A stretch of DNA of 64,000 bases from Bacteroidota bacterium (GCA_016717725.1 JADKFA010000009.1:124001-188000); one strand, 5' to 3'; positions 55,631-64,000 are shown, counted from the stretch's first letter. The notes: a model not told the origin generated them from the letters alone. Program-made: numbers and translations.

Positions 55631-56197
55631 TTAGAATAATTTAAGTTGGACTTCGAGGTTGTTGCGGTACGTTTGGTAGAAGCTTGGTAATCCTTTCTTG
55701 TGAAGTACTGCGTTATTAAGACTTTGCATCATGATTGGACTATGTGCTGTTCTGCATGCGCCCTTACTTGTGTTTACCCATTGGTAAGCTCTCCATTTGG
55801 GGATATCAAGTTTGATAAGATTTCGCAGTCTAGTTTTCGTCTTTTGCCATTTTTGCCAAAATAGTTTTCGAACTCTACTGCGCAATAGTTCATCTAGTTT
55901 CATACACCAGCTTTTCAGGTCTGCTATTTGAAAGTATTGAACCCACCCAGTAATTACTTCCGAAAGTTCCCTCATCTTTGTTTCAACCTGTTGTGCTGTG
56001 TTTCGGGATAGCCTTTTTCTGATAGTCCCTTTGATCTTCTCAAGTGGTTTCTCAGCTATTCTAATTCGCCATGCTTTCTTGGTTTTGTAGAAAGAGAACC
56101 CGAGCAGGGTGCTTTTTACGGGTCTACTGATTTTACTCTTCTCATGATTTACTTGTAGTATCAAGTCTTCTTCAATGTACTTTGTGATGCTCGACAT
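55631..56197 (-). pseudogene. Group II intron reverse transcriptase/maturase, 3' part after frameshift
   Basis: Continues the reverse transcriptase at 56906 in the +1 frame. Dropping one A from the five-A run (TTTTT at 56213-56217 on the plus strand) joins YVKSSKAASRVMSSITKYIEEDL. The part holds the last RT block and thumb (LILQVNHEKSKI, STLLGFSFYKTKKAWRIRIAEK) and the maturase X domain (ITGWVQYFQIADLK, RLRNLIKLDIPKWRAYQWVNTSKGACRTAHSPIM). No HNH endonuclease motif follows, which fits class C. Confidence 0.8.
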
Positions 56198-56906
56198 TAC
56201 TCGGCTTGCTGCTTTTTGAGCTCTTCACATAAATGCTACAATCATCCGCATAACGAACAAATCTTAATCCTCTTTTAGTAAGTTCCACATCTAATTCATG
56301 TAGGATAATGTTGGATAGTAGTGGACTGAGAGGGCTACCTTGTGGTGTTCCTGCCAGCCGTTGACTAATTACGCCATCCACCATAATTCCACTTCGCAAG
56401 TATTTTCCGATTAGCTTCAATGTGCGCTTGTCAGTAATTTTCCTGCTTAGTAGGCTCATTAGTTTGTCGTGATTTACTACGTCAAAGAATTTTGCTAAGT
56501 CTATTTCTACAACGTAAGTGTAACCTGTGTTCAGATATTTTTGCGCTTGTAGGACGGCTTGATGTGCACTCTTGTTTGGACGAAAGCCGTAGCTGTTTTC
56601 GTGAAAGTTGGGTTCCCATATCCCGCCCATCCATTGTGATATTCCTTGTTGGATGAGTCGGTCTTTTACTGTTGGTATCCCAAGCATTCTTGTTCCACCT
56701 TGTGGTTTGGGTATCTCCACTTTTCTCACTGCACTTGGTTGATATGTTCCTGAAAGCAATTCTTCTTTGAAGGTTGACCAGTGTGTGGACATGAAGTCGC
56801 GAAGTTCATCGGTCTGCATTCCATCCACTCCACTAGCTCCTTTATTGCTACACACTTGTTTAAGTGCGTAGTCAATATTTCTAATGTCTAAGATTGCCTC
56901 TATCAT
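56172..56906 (-). CDS. Group II intron reverse transcriptase/maturase, 5' part before frameshift
   Basis: First half of the intron-encoded protein, which helps the intron splice and copies it into DNA at new sites. RT blocks are clear: NKGASGVDGM, RKVEIPKPQGGTRMLGIPTVKDRLIQQGI, NSYGFRPNKSAHQAV, EIDLAKFFDVVNHDKLM with the first catalytic Asp, AGTPQGSPLSPLLSNI, and RFVRYADDCSIYV with the catalytic YADD. About ten residues after YADD the reading shifts and runs out of family pattern. The intact protein would be about 424 residues. With the insertion it would lack the thumb and X domain and be inactive, unless the extra base is an error. Confidence 0.88.
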   Translation of the reverse strand: MIEAILDIRNIDYALKQVCSNKGASGVDGMQTDELRDFMSTHWSTFKEELLSGTYQPSAVRKVEIPKPQGGTRMLGIPTVKDRLIQQGISQWMGGIWEPNFHENSYGFRPNKSAHQAVLQAQKYLNTGYTYVVEIDLAKFFDVVNHDKLMSLLSRKITDKRTLKLIGKYLRSGIMVDGVISQRLAGTPQGSPLSPLLSNIILHELDVELTKRGLRFVRYADDCSIYVKSSKSSKPSNVEHHKVH

Positions 56907-57507
56907 CCTATCTCTTGTCTTTGTCTTTTCTTTTGCGCTCTCCTTAGCTTGTTGCTCTGCTTAACTGCACTCCTTGTATCTTTTATTTTTCAAGTACTGC
57001 TCTATTTTCAAATACATAGGTTGTTACACTTTTTTTTTTTTTCTGTGCTTTGCGTCTCGCAGAAAACGCCTTAGTTCGATTGCCTTCTAACATTCAGCCC
57101 TTCTTAGTTTGACATTAACTAATACTATGGCTTCGGCTGACTTCTGTTTATTCCGATACTAATTGTTTTAAGGCTCTCAGTATTGTTTGTTTCCTTGGCA
57201 TTCGCTCATACCTCCGACAACTTAAATATACAGATCTCTCAGGGTAAGTTCTTTCACTTTCTATTCATGTAGCCCCTTCATTTACGTTGTTACAATCCGT
57301 ACAGTATTGGACTTTTGTTTCTTGTGCAACATCATCCCTGTAACATCGCCTCGTATGAAGTTTCTATTCGTGGGCTCGAATATTTGTCGCCAGCTTCCTT
57401 CAGATTTCATCTCGCAATGAACACCCTTGCTATTGACTAACGATAAGTACTGCAACTCTCGTTCGGGACTTTCACCCTACAGGTAAAGAACATGCCTGAC
57501 ACACACA

Positions 57508-57542
57508 AAAAATGGGGCTTTTTTAGTAAAAAGCCCCATTTT
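57508..57542 (-). terminator. Strong rho-independent terminator forming the intron's 5' exon
   Basis: AAAATGGGGCTTTT (57509-57522) pairs with AAAAGCCCCATTTT (57529-57542) around a short loop. On the minus strand the stem is followed by TTTTTT and then the intron 5' end. Confidence 0.85.
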
Positions 57543-57562
57543 ATATGATAAACTCTTAACCC

Positions 57563-57750
57563 AAAAAAGTCATAAGACTTTTTTGCCCTCCGGGCTGACG
57601 ATTGATTTTGAAGCAATAATTCAGATAATGTCATTAAAACGAAAGTAATAATTGCTTCAAAATCAATGTCAGGGTTTATCCCTACAATTCATTGATATAT
57701 CAATGAATTCGTCGCCACGGGCACTATTGTCATTTCTAATGACAATAGTG
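57563..57750. repeat. Cluster of four further hairpins downstream of DUF1761 gene
   Basis: In order: AAAAAAGTC/GACTTTTTT (57563-57571, 57576-57584); a 17-bp inverted repeat ATTGATTTTGAAGCAAT with its complement at 57601-57617 and 57651-57667, flanked by TGAC/GTCA; a 24-bp perfect palindrome at 57686-57709 (AATTCATTGATA plus complement); and 13-bp arms CACTATTGTCATT/AATGACAATAGTG at 57722-57734 and 57738-57750. The last lies 8 bases past the DUF1761 stop and may be its terminator. Confidence 0.85.
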
Positions 57751-57757
57751 GGATTAA

Positions 57758-58264
57758 TTAAGCGATTCCCCATTGGCAGATGATACCACCCATGATGGTC
57801 ATACAAACGGTCCAGAAGCCTACATTAATAAAGATATACTTTGCGCTCCTTCTTTCATAAAGTGCATTGGTTCCAATTAATGGCAGTACCAAGAAAATTC
57901 CAGCAATAAACCCGTGAAAGGCACCATGTTTAAATGTACGAAAGTTATTTCCATAAGTATCCATTGACGATTGAAACCATTGTGCGGCGGCTGAAGTAGT
58001 ATCGCCAGATTTCAACTCATCTGCAACCAACGAAAACAAGCTTAATTGATGAACTACCATTGGTAGCATTATAAATGCCAATAGCAAGGAGAAAATAAAA
58101 GACAAAATAAAAATCTTCGCCATAGGTGGATTTTTCTTTTTGTCTTCGGTGATTTCTGCAGCAACCATCCACGCAGCTCCAAACACTTTTGGATTATACC
58201 AGATGAAACCCATTACCATTGGAACCAGGGCGGCCAATAGAATTACTAAGTAGTTTATTTCCAT
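57758..58264 (-). CDS. DUF1761 family membrane protein
   Basis: Inner-membrane protein of 168 residues with four hydrophobic segments. The first has the DUF1761 hallmark: LAALVPMVMGFIWYNPKVFGAAWM (G-x-x-W-Y in the first helix). The others are IFILSFIFSLLLAFIMLPMVV, GAFHGFIAGIFLVLPLIGTNALYERR, and FINVGFWTVCMTIMGGIICQW. Such proteins have no proven function. Downstream it is followed by the hairpin cluster and, past a terminator, the intron. Upstream are 33-bp tandem repeats. Confidence 0.88.
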   Translation of the reverse strand: MEINYLVILLAALVPMVMGFIWYNPKVFGAAWMVAAEITEDKKKNPPMAKIFILSFIFSLLLAFIMLPMVVHQLSLFSLVADELKSGDTTSAAAQWFQSSMDTYGNNFRTFKHGAFHGFIAGIFLVLPLIGTNALYERRSAKYIFINVGFWTVCMTIMGGIICQWGIA

Positions 58265-58320
58265 AATTTTTATTTTTTGGTTGGTGAAAAATAGTTTTAT
58301 TCAACCAATTAAACAAATAC

Positions 58321-58427
58321 TGCTTCGGTCAAGACCTTCGCAGTGCGCAGTTTTGCTTCGGCTTTGACCTTCGCAGTACACAGTCTTGCTTCGGCTTTGA
58401 CCTTCGCAGTACGCAGTCTTGCTTCGG
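58321..58427. repeat. 33-bp tandem repeat, three copies plus a partial
   Basis: Units start TGCTTCGG at 58321, 58354, 58387 and 58420, exactly 33 bases apart. Each continues with a GACCTTCGCAGT stretch and a CGCAGT-type end. Units 2 and 3 differ at one base. The repeat lies between the divergent DUF1761 and T9SS genes, in their shared promoter region. The rest of the gap 58265-58570 shows only AT-rich DNA, with a weak TAGCTTTC -7-like site at 58540. Confidence 0.9.
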
Positions 58428-58570
58428 AATCAACTTAAGTTGTGTTCATTTCTACTAAAGACTAGTTCTTAAATAGTAGAAAGAATGTGTCTATTTGGGC
58501 TTAAAAATGTCCTTTTCAATTAAATGAAACTTAATCGAATAGCTTTCGTAAAACCCAGCAAATATAACTT

Positions 58571-61348
58571 GTGATGAAATCAAGCAAACCACTTAAAACC
58601 AATACCCCGAGTCAACGAACTAACCTTACAACAAGGTTGAGTCAAAAACAAAAAATTTTGATTGGAAGCGTCATTTCAACGATGGCAATTGTACTCATTG
58701 TTCTTGTTTATCAAACTTTTCAAAGCACGAGGGCCAATGCTGCTGTTAACGGTGATTACCGATCAAAAACAAATGGAAATTGGAGTTCGACTAGCACATG
58801 GGAGTCGTACAATGGTACTGCTTGGGTAAATGCAAGTAGTACGCCTACATCCATACGGAATGAGATAACCATTCGCAATGGACATGCCGTTACTGTTTCG
58901 GCAAATGTAATAGTTGACCAAGTTATCATTGAAGCAGGTGGTACTGTCAATGTGAATAGTAGCAGAACGGTTACCATTAATAATGGAACAGGCACCGACT
59001 TCATAAACAATGGAACCATTAACAACACGGGTGCAATAAATTTAAGTTTAGGTGCCACTTTAAGTCACGATGCCAACGGTATTTATAAACATACTCAAAA
59101 TGGAGGAAGCATCACAACTGCTACATGGAATGAAAATGCTACTTGTGAAGTAAAAGGAACAACGAGTACGATGCCTAGTAATCTTGGACAAAATTTCGGA
59201 AATTTTATATGGAACGCAACAGGTCAAAGTAGCAACCTTGGTTTCAATACAAATATGAGTATACAAAAAGATTTTACTATTCTAAGTACTGGGTCAAAAT
59301 ATTTAGGATTAACAACGAACAGCACATCTCGTACTATGACGATTGGTGGAAACATTAATCAGTCGGGTGGTGACTTTAGAGGAACCAACAGTTCGGGAGG
59401 AGGAACAATCACAGTTACAGGAAATGTAAATCTTACTAGTTCTTGGTTCACTATTTCCAGTGGAACAGGTGCTTGTAATATGACCATTGGTGGGAATCTA
59501 AATATTTCGGGTGGTGTGTTTTGGTCGAATGAAGATGCCACTAACAATACGCTTACTATTAGCGGAAATTATACGCAAACAGATGGGACATTTATTGGCA
59601 CCGATTGGACAGCGGCAACCACCATTAACCTTGCTGGTAACTTGAGCATAAGTGGAGATGTGGGTACTAGTTACTGCATATTAACGAGCAGTTCTGGTTT
59701 ATGCACCTTCAATGTTGAAGGAGACGCAAGCATTACGGGTGGAAATTTATTATTATCAGAAGATGCCAACGATGGAATCTTCAACATCAAAAAAAACTAT
59801 ACCTATACAGGTGGTTATGTTTGGGAAAATTCTACAACTAATATTGGTCAAATTAATTTCAATGGAACAAGCATACAACAATGCAATGTGACTGCAAACA
59901 CCTTTAACAATGTTAACTACACTGTTAAAACGGGAGCGACATTACAAATGTCGAATGAAACAAGTTATTTAAATGGAGATGGTATCTTCACTTTAGAAGC
60001 AGGAGCAAAGTTGGGAATAAAATCAACCGATGGAATTTTGTCAAGTGGAACGACAGGGCATATTCAAACAGCTACTCGCAATTTTAACACGGGTGCCGAC
60101 TACGAATACAATGGAATTTCTTTACAGTCTACCGGTAGCGGCTTACCGTCATCCGTTAGAAACTTGACAATTAACAATGGTTCACACATCATACTTACCA
60201 ATTCTGTAAATGCCGACAACCAACTCAACCTATTAGTGGGCAATGTAACAACGGGTAGTAATTCGATTACAGTAGGTACGAGCGATGTTTCTACAGGAAC
60301 ATTAACACGAACTTCGGGACATATTATTGGTTCGTTACGGAGATGGGTGGCTAATGCTATTACTTCGGGTATAATTTTCCCAGTAGGAACTTCTACTTCG
60401 TATAATGGAATCATCATGGACTTCACAACCGCTCCTAATGGCGGCATCATCTCCTCTACATTTAGTACAGGATTCCCTGGAGTTTATGGATTACCAATTA
60501 CAGACGCTGGCGATGTATGTACTACTATTGGTTCAGGATGGTGGACGCTTAGCGGAAGCAATGGTTTTAGTGATGGAGAATACAATATTTCAACAACAGC
60601 AGAAGGATTCACTGGAATTTCCGATTACACCAAACTACATTTATTTAGGAGAGATGATGATGCTACTATGTGGACGGCCAATGGAACTCACGTTGCTGCA
60701 TCGGGAAATGCAACAACTCCAATTGCAAATAGAAGTATTTACACATCACTTGGACAATTCGGAATTACATCCACCAGTATAAATCCATTACCCGTTGAAT
60801 TAGTTGCCTTTGATGTAACCCCATACAACTCTTCTGCAAAAATTACCTGGACAACAGCAAGTGAAAAAAATAGCGATTTCTTTAGCGTTGAAAGATCAAG
60901 GGACAACAAAAACTTTGAAGAAATTCAAAAAGTAACAGCAGCTGGAAATAGCAGCAACTCGCGAAGCTACGAAGTGATGGATCACAATCCCTATTTAGGA
61001 ACTAGTTACTATCGTTTAACACAAACCGATTTTGATGGTAAACAAGAAACATTTGATCCAAAAATATTCCATAATAACAGGACCAATACTGGAATAAGAA
61101 ATTTGCTGGCAAGTCCGAATCCGTTTGAGACAGACCTTCGACTAAAATTTGAAACTGATATCACGGGTATGATACCCATGACCATCACCATGACTAACGG
61201 ACAACTTATTTACAACGGGAATTTAAGTGTTAAACAAGGCAAAAACACTATCTCATTACCTTTAGCGGACCAGTTAAAATCGGGATCGTATTTTGTGACC
61301 ATTGGGGATGGGGAATCGAAGATTAGCACGAGGATTATCAAAAAATAA
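58571..61348 (+). CDS. Large beta-helix T9SS-sorted surface protein
   Basis: Secreted protein of 925 residues. Like the protein at 37924 it has a long basic leader (about 30 residues, RTNLTTRLSQKQK) before one hydrophobic helix (ILIGSVISTMAIVLIVLVY) and an ANA cleavage area. The body is an extended right-handed beta-helix rich in Asn, Thr and Gly (GHAVTVSANVIVDQVIIEAGGTV, SIQKDFTILSTG, MTIGGNLNISGGVF, TLTISGNYTQTDG, FNIKKNYTYTGG). Near the end comes an FN3-like module (AKITWTTASEKNSDFFSVERS ... YYRLTQTDFDGK) and the T9SS sorting domain (LASPNPFETDLRL ... KSGSYFVTIGDGESK). Likely an adhesin or matrix protein. A palindromic terminator follows at 61373. Confidence 0.87.
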   Translation: MMKSSKPLKTNTPSQRTNLTTRLSQKQKILIGSVISTMAIVLIVLVYQTFQSTRANAAVNGDYRSKTNGNWSSTSTWESYNGTAWVNASSTPTSIRNEITIRNGHAVTVSANVIVDQVIIEAGGTVNVNSSRTVTINNGTGTDFINNGTINNTGAINLSLGATLSHDANGIYKHTQNGGSITTATWNENATCEVKGTTSTMPSNLGQNFGNFIWNATGQSSNLGFNTNMSIQKDFTILSTGSKYLGLTTNSTSRTMTIGGNINQSGGDFRGTNSSGGGTITVTGNVNLTSSWFTISSGTGACNMTIGGNLNISGGVFWSNEDATNNTLTISGNYTQTDGTFIGTDWTAATTINLAGNLSISGDVGTSYCILTSSSGLCTFNVEGDASITGGNLLLSEDANDGIFNIKKNYTYTGGYVWENSTTNIGQINFNGTSIQQCNVTANTFNNVNYTVKTGATLQMSNETSYLNGDGIFTLEAGAKLGIKSTDGILSSGTTGHIQTATRNFNTGADYEYNGISLQSTGSGLPSSVRNLTINNGSHIILTNSVNADNQLNLLVGNVTTGSNSITVGTSDVSTGTLTRTSGHIIGSLRRWVANAITSGIIFPVGTSTSYNGIIMDFTTAPNGGIISSTFSTGFPGVYGLPITDAGDVCTTIGSGWWTLSGSNGFSDGEYNISTTAEGFTGISDYTKLHLFRRDDDATMWTANGTHVAASGNATTPIANRSIYTSLGQFGITSTSINPLPVELVAFDVTPYNSSAKITWTTASEKNSDFFSVERSRDNKNFEEIQKVTAAGNSSNSRSYEVMDHNPYLGTSYYRLTQTDFDGKQETFDPKIFHNNRTNTGIRNLLASPNPFETDLRLKFETDITGMIPMTITMTNGQLIYNGNLSVKQGKNTISLPLADQLKSGSYFVTIGDGESKISTRIIKK

Positions 61349-61372
61349 TATTAAACAATACCAAACAATATC

Positions 61373-61408
61373 AAACAGCCTAGGGTTTAAACCCTAGGCT
61401 GTTTTGGT
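61373..61408 (+). terminator. Palindromic terminator
   Basis: A 32-bp perfect palindrome (AAACAGCCTAGGGTTT followed by its complement) at 61373-61404, then TTGGTTT. It lies 25 bases after the stop of the beta-helix protein. Symmetry lets it end transcription from both sides. Confidence 0.85.
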
Positions 61409-61525
61409 TTAAATCTGCCGTAAATGCAAATACATTGGTTAAAAAATGACAAACATCAACGAAAAAACCCATTCTGTCTTCGTAACTTTATCTACCATTA
61501 TCTGTTAAAATAGGATTAAAGCATT

Positions 61526-64000
61526 ATGAAAATTCGTTACGTTCCAACCTCTTTGATGGCTGCATTTGCTGCTATTTTTTTAATGATGGGCGTACATTTT
61601 CAAGTAAAAAAAATCCATCCATCAAAAAACAAAATTCCAAAACGCGATCGCATGGATTTGGCGATGCAATATGAATTTGACATAACGCGTGATCCTTCTA
61701 CTTTAAAAGTTCCACGAGAGCGATTATGGGTAGCGATGCGCTATGCCGACCAGCTTCGTGCATCCTCACAAGCCAATAAAGTGGCAGGTGCGCTGAGTAT
61801 AAATTGGCAGGAACGAGGTCCCTCCAATGTTGGAGGTAGAACGCGAGCCATTCTTATCGATAAAAATGATGCAACAGGAAAAACTGTTTTTGCGGCTAGT
61901 GTTGGTGGTGGTTTATGGAAGACAACAGATATCACACAGTCCATTCCGACATGGACACCTGTAAATGATTTATTTTCCAATTTAGCCATTGCCAGTATTT
62001 GCCAAAATCCCATCGCACCGAACACTCTTTACTTTGGTACAGGAGAAGGATGGTATAATGCTGATGCCATTTATGGAGATGGAATTTGGAAAAGTACCGA
62101 TGGTGGGATTACATTTAGTCAACTAGCTTCTACTGCTAACAATGCAAACTTCAGGTATGTAAACCAATTGGTAGTACATCCAACAACAGGAGATGTATAT
62201 GCAGCAACAACTGGTGGACTTTATCGTTCACAAAATGGTGGTACCACTTGGACAGAAGTATTAGGAGCAGCCAATGGATGCACCGTAGATTTTATAGCTG
62301 ACGTTGAAATTGCGGCTGACAATGCTGTGATTGCAGCAACAGGAAATGTTTTTAGTGCTGCTGATGGAGTGTATCGATCTACTAACGGTAATGCAGGTAC
62401 GTATACCAAGCTAAACACGGGAGCCAATGGATTTCCAACATCAAATTTTGGCAGAGTTGAAATTGCATTGGCTCCAAACAATAGTGCCGTACTTTATGCA
62501 CTGACTATGGCAACAAGCTATGGCATTGGAGGCATTTACAAATCGACAAATACTGGAAGCACTTGGACAGCATGTACATTACCTACGGATGCCGATCCAG
62601 GTATTGGAGCTGAATTTACTCGCGGACAAGCATGGTATGATTTAACTGCTGCTGTAGATCCCAATAACTCAAACATATTGATAGTTGGTGGTGTTGATTT
62701 ATTCAAGAGCACAAATGCAGGAACAAACTGGACACAAATTTCTCATTGGTATGGTGGATTTGGTTTTCAAGAAGTACATGCCGATCAACATGCTATAGTA
62801 TACAGACCTGGATCTAGTTCGGAAGTGTATTTTGGAAATGATGGTGGCGTATGGAAATCATCAAACGGAGGAACCACCATTGATTTCAAAGCTAACAATT
62901 ATAACGCAACTCAATTTTATGCATGCGCCATGCATCCAACATTAGGCTCCAATCAATTTATGGCGGGAGCTCAGGATAATGGAACGCAACAATACAGTGT
63001 ACCTGGAATGAATAATACGATTGAAGTTACTGGTGGTGATGGGGCATTTTGCCATATTGATCAAAGTGATCCACAATACCAATTTTCATCCTACGTTTAC
63101 AATAATATTTACCGAAGCAACGACGGAGGAAATTCTTTTGCATCCATCCGAAATAGTAATACAGGATCGTTTATCAATCCGAGTGATTATGATAATGTGA
63201 ACAATGCCTTTTATGCAACCTATGGCAATGGACAATACACACGATTACTGACTGCATTAACCAGTACTACTTGGAGTAACATTACAGTTGCTGCTTTCAA
63301 CAGTGGAAGAGTAACTGCAGTTCGTGTTTCACCTACCACCAATCATCGCGTTTTCTTTGGGTTGAATAACGGAAGAATCGTACGTGTTGATAATGCAAAT
63401 ACGGCAACACCCACTGGAACTCATATCAATTCAGGAGCAGGAATGCCTACATCATCTACGGTATCATGCATTGAAGTTGAGAGTGATGATGACAGTCATT
63501 TATTAGTAACCTATAGTAACTACGGAGTAAACAGTGTATGGGAAACAAAAAATGGGGGAACAACATGGACATCCATTGAAGGTAATTTACCTGACATGCC
63601 CATACGTTGGGCTTTATTTAATCCGACGGATAGCGCGCAAGCCTTGCTTGCTACTGAAGTAGGTGTATGGAGTACCGATGCAATTTCAGGAGGCACCACC
63701 AACTGGGGGCCTTCCAACAGCGGCTTAGCCAATGTACGCACCGACATGTTACAAATTCGGAGTTCGGACAATATGATGATTGCGGCAACGCATGGCCGTG
63801 GTTTATTTTCCAGCGATACATTTTCCCCTGCGCGTGCTGATTTTATTGCTGACAAATTTGTTGTGTACACTGGAAAACCCGTCAACTATACCGATGGTTC
63901 CGTGAAGAGCACCACATGGAACTGGAATTTTGGAGATGGGTTCACCAACAACATTAAAAATCCAACGCACACTTATACAACACCAGGAGTTTACACGGTA
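61526..64000 (+). CDS. BNR/sortilin-type repeat protein with PKD domain (3' end outside window)
   Basis: Open from ATG at 61526 to the window end, so at least 825 codons. A hydrophobic signal segment covers residues 8-25 (LMAAFAAIFLMMGV). Residues about 85-750 hold BNR/Asp-box repeats like those of the protein at 28782 (SVGGGLWKTTD, YGDGIWKSTDGGITF, GGLYRSQNGGTTW, GGIYKSTNTGSTW, LFKSTNAGTNW, NDGGVWKSS). A PKD domain begins near residue 770 (TWNWNFGDGFTN, NPTHTYTTPGVYTV). A T9SS sorting domain would be expected beyond the edge. It is an exported propeller protein, and the ligand or substrate is unknown. Confidence 0.88.
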   Translation, partial: MKIRYVPTSLMAAFAAIFLMMGVHFQVKKIHPSKNKIPKRDRMDLAMQYEFDITRDPSTLKVPRERLWVAMRYADQLRASSQANKVAGALSINWQERGPSNVGGRTRAILIDKNDATGKTVFAASVGGGLWKTTDITQSIPTWTPVNDLFSNLAIASICQNPIAPNTLYFGTGEGWYNADAIYGDGIWKSTDGGITFSQLASTANNANFRYVNQLVVHPTTGDVYAATTGGLYRSQNGGTTWTEVLGAANGCTVDFIADVEIAADNAVIAATGNVFSAADGVYRSTNGNAGTYTKLNTGANGFPTSNFGRVEIALAPNNSAVLYALTMATSYGIGGIYKSTNTGSTWTACTLPTDADPGIGAEFTRGQAWYDLTAAVDPNNSNILIVGGVDLFKSTNAGTNWTQISHWYGGFGFQEVHADQHAIVYRPGSSSEVYFGNDGGVWKSSNGGTTIDFKANNYNATQFYACAMHPTLGSNQFMAGAQDNGTQQYSVPGMNNTIEVTGGDGAFCHIDQSDPQYQFSSYVYNNIYRSNDGGNSFASIRNSNTGSFINPSDYDNVNNAFYATYGNGQYTRLLTALTSTTWSNITVAAFNSGRVTAVRVSPTTNHRVFFGLNNGRIVRVDNANTATPTGTHINSGAGMPTSSTVSCIEVESDDDSHLLVTYSNYGVNSVWETKNGGTTWTSIEGNLPDMPIRWALFNPTDSAQALLATEVGVWSTDAISGGTTNWGPSNSGLANVRTDMLQIRSSDNMMIAATHGRGLFSSDTFSPARADFIADKFVVYTGKPVNYTDGSVKSTTWNWNFGDGFTNNIKNPTHTYTTPGVYTV

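Larger units (their letters stand above)
55534..57506 (-). mobile_element. Group II intron, probably class C, placed after a terminator
   Basis: On the minus strand the 5' end fits GTGTG (57506-57502; repeated GTs leave 57504 or 57502 possible). Then come GGGTGAAAGTCCCG and GAAATCTGAAGGAAGC, which are typical domain I motifs. A reverse transcriptase of about 424 codons without an endonuclease domain follows, then domain V (55586-55629), a domain VI hairpin (GTAAAGATAAA/TTTATCTTTAC, 55546-55556 and 55573-55583), and a likely 3' end CCTACTCGAT at 55534. The 5' exon is a terminator hairpin plus T run (57508-57542), the usual home of class C introns. Splicing of the RNA may still work if a maturase is supplied elsewhere. 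Confidence 0.85.

Noticed and set aside
57601..57667. Site-specific recombination (attachment) site
   Set aside because: The arms form an inverted repeat with a 33-base loop, and no integrase gene is near, so there is nothing to support recombination.

Overview
The window is AT-rich DNA from a member of the Bacteroidota, most likely an environmental Flavobacteriia, Sphingobacteriia or Chitinophagia relative. Thirteen coding loci end in type IX secretion (T9SS) sorting domains (Y/S-P-N-P start, final strand with K/R-rich end). PKD, cadherin, Kelch, BNR/sortilin and LamG modules dominate. Promoter-like TAnnTTTG boxes and families such as DUF4907, PGI/PMI and carotenoid lycopene cyclase fit the same phylum. 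No rRNA, tRNA, CRISPR array or restriction system was seen.

Layout. 1-2.1 kb: end of a lycopene cyclase gene, bifunctional phosphoglucose/phosphomannose isomerase and a DUF4907 lipoprotein. 2.3-5.9 kb: a minus-strand GT2-GT4-uvrC run. 6.1-8.7 kb: a PKD-repeat surface protein split by one in-frame TAG. 8.8-16 kb: a conserved hypothetical, three T9SS cargo proteins, a DUF2238 membrane protein and a GNAT acetyltransferase. 16.3-19.8 kb: a compact operon of secreted cyclophilin, rpiB, class IV aminotransferase and a P-loop sulfotransferase-like protein. 20-25 kb: a 1623-residue cadherin/beta-helix cargo protein. 25-25.8 kb: two oppositely oriented tandem arrays in a convergent intergenic gap. 26-28.8 kb: a 166-bp MITE and its apparent IS4-family parent, each flanked by the same 10-bp duplication inside CT-rich repeats. 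28.8-37.7 kb: a sortilin/BNR protein, thioredoxin-type protein, TetA-like MFS transporter, DUF1579, YjbR-type protein, diheme cytochrome c and RhlE-like helicase. 37.9-48.4 kb: more T9SS cargo (including a PNGase F-like protein), a fatty acid desaturase and a GyrI-like protein. 48.5-55.4 kb: a LamG cargo protein (frameshifted), another cargo protein, an ECF sigma factor paired with an inner-membrane-to-outer-membrane anti-sigma candidate (frameshifted) and a seven-PKD protein. 55.5-57.5 kb: a group II intron, probably class C, sitting directly after a terminator, with a frameshifted reverse transcriptase. 57.5-64 kb: a cluster of hairpins, a DUF1761 protein, 33-bp tandem repeats, a large T9SS protein and the start of a BNR/PKD protein that leaves the window.

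How it works together. Most of the coding capacity makes surface or secreted proteins exported by Sec and then T9SS. None of the T9SS machine itself is here. The sigma/anti-sigma pair is the only clear envelope regulator. Three reading frames are broken by one extra base in a homopolymer and one by a stop codon, so sequencing or assembly error competes with real decay. The strongest candidates for further work are the trans-envelope anti-sigma pair, the rpiB-aminotransferase-sulfotransferase-like operon, the mirrored tandem arrays, and the IS/MITE pair with identical target sites.
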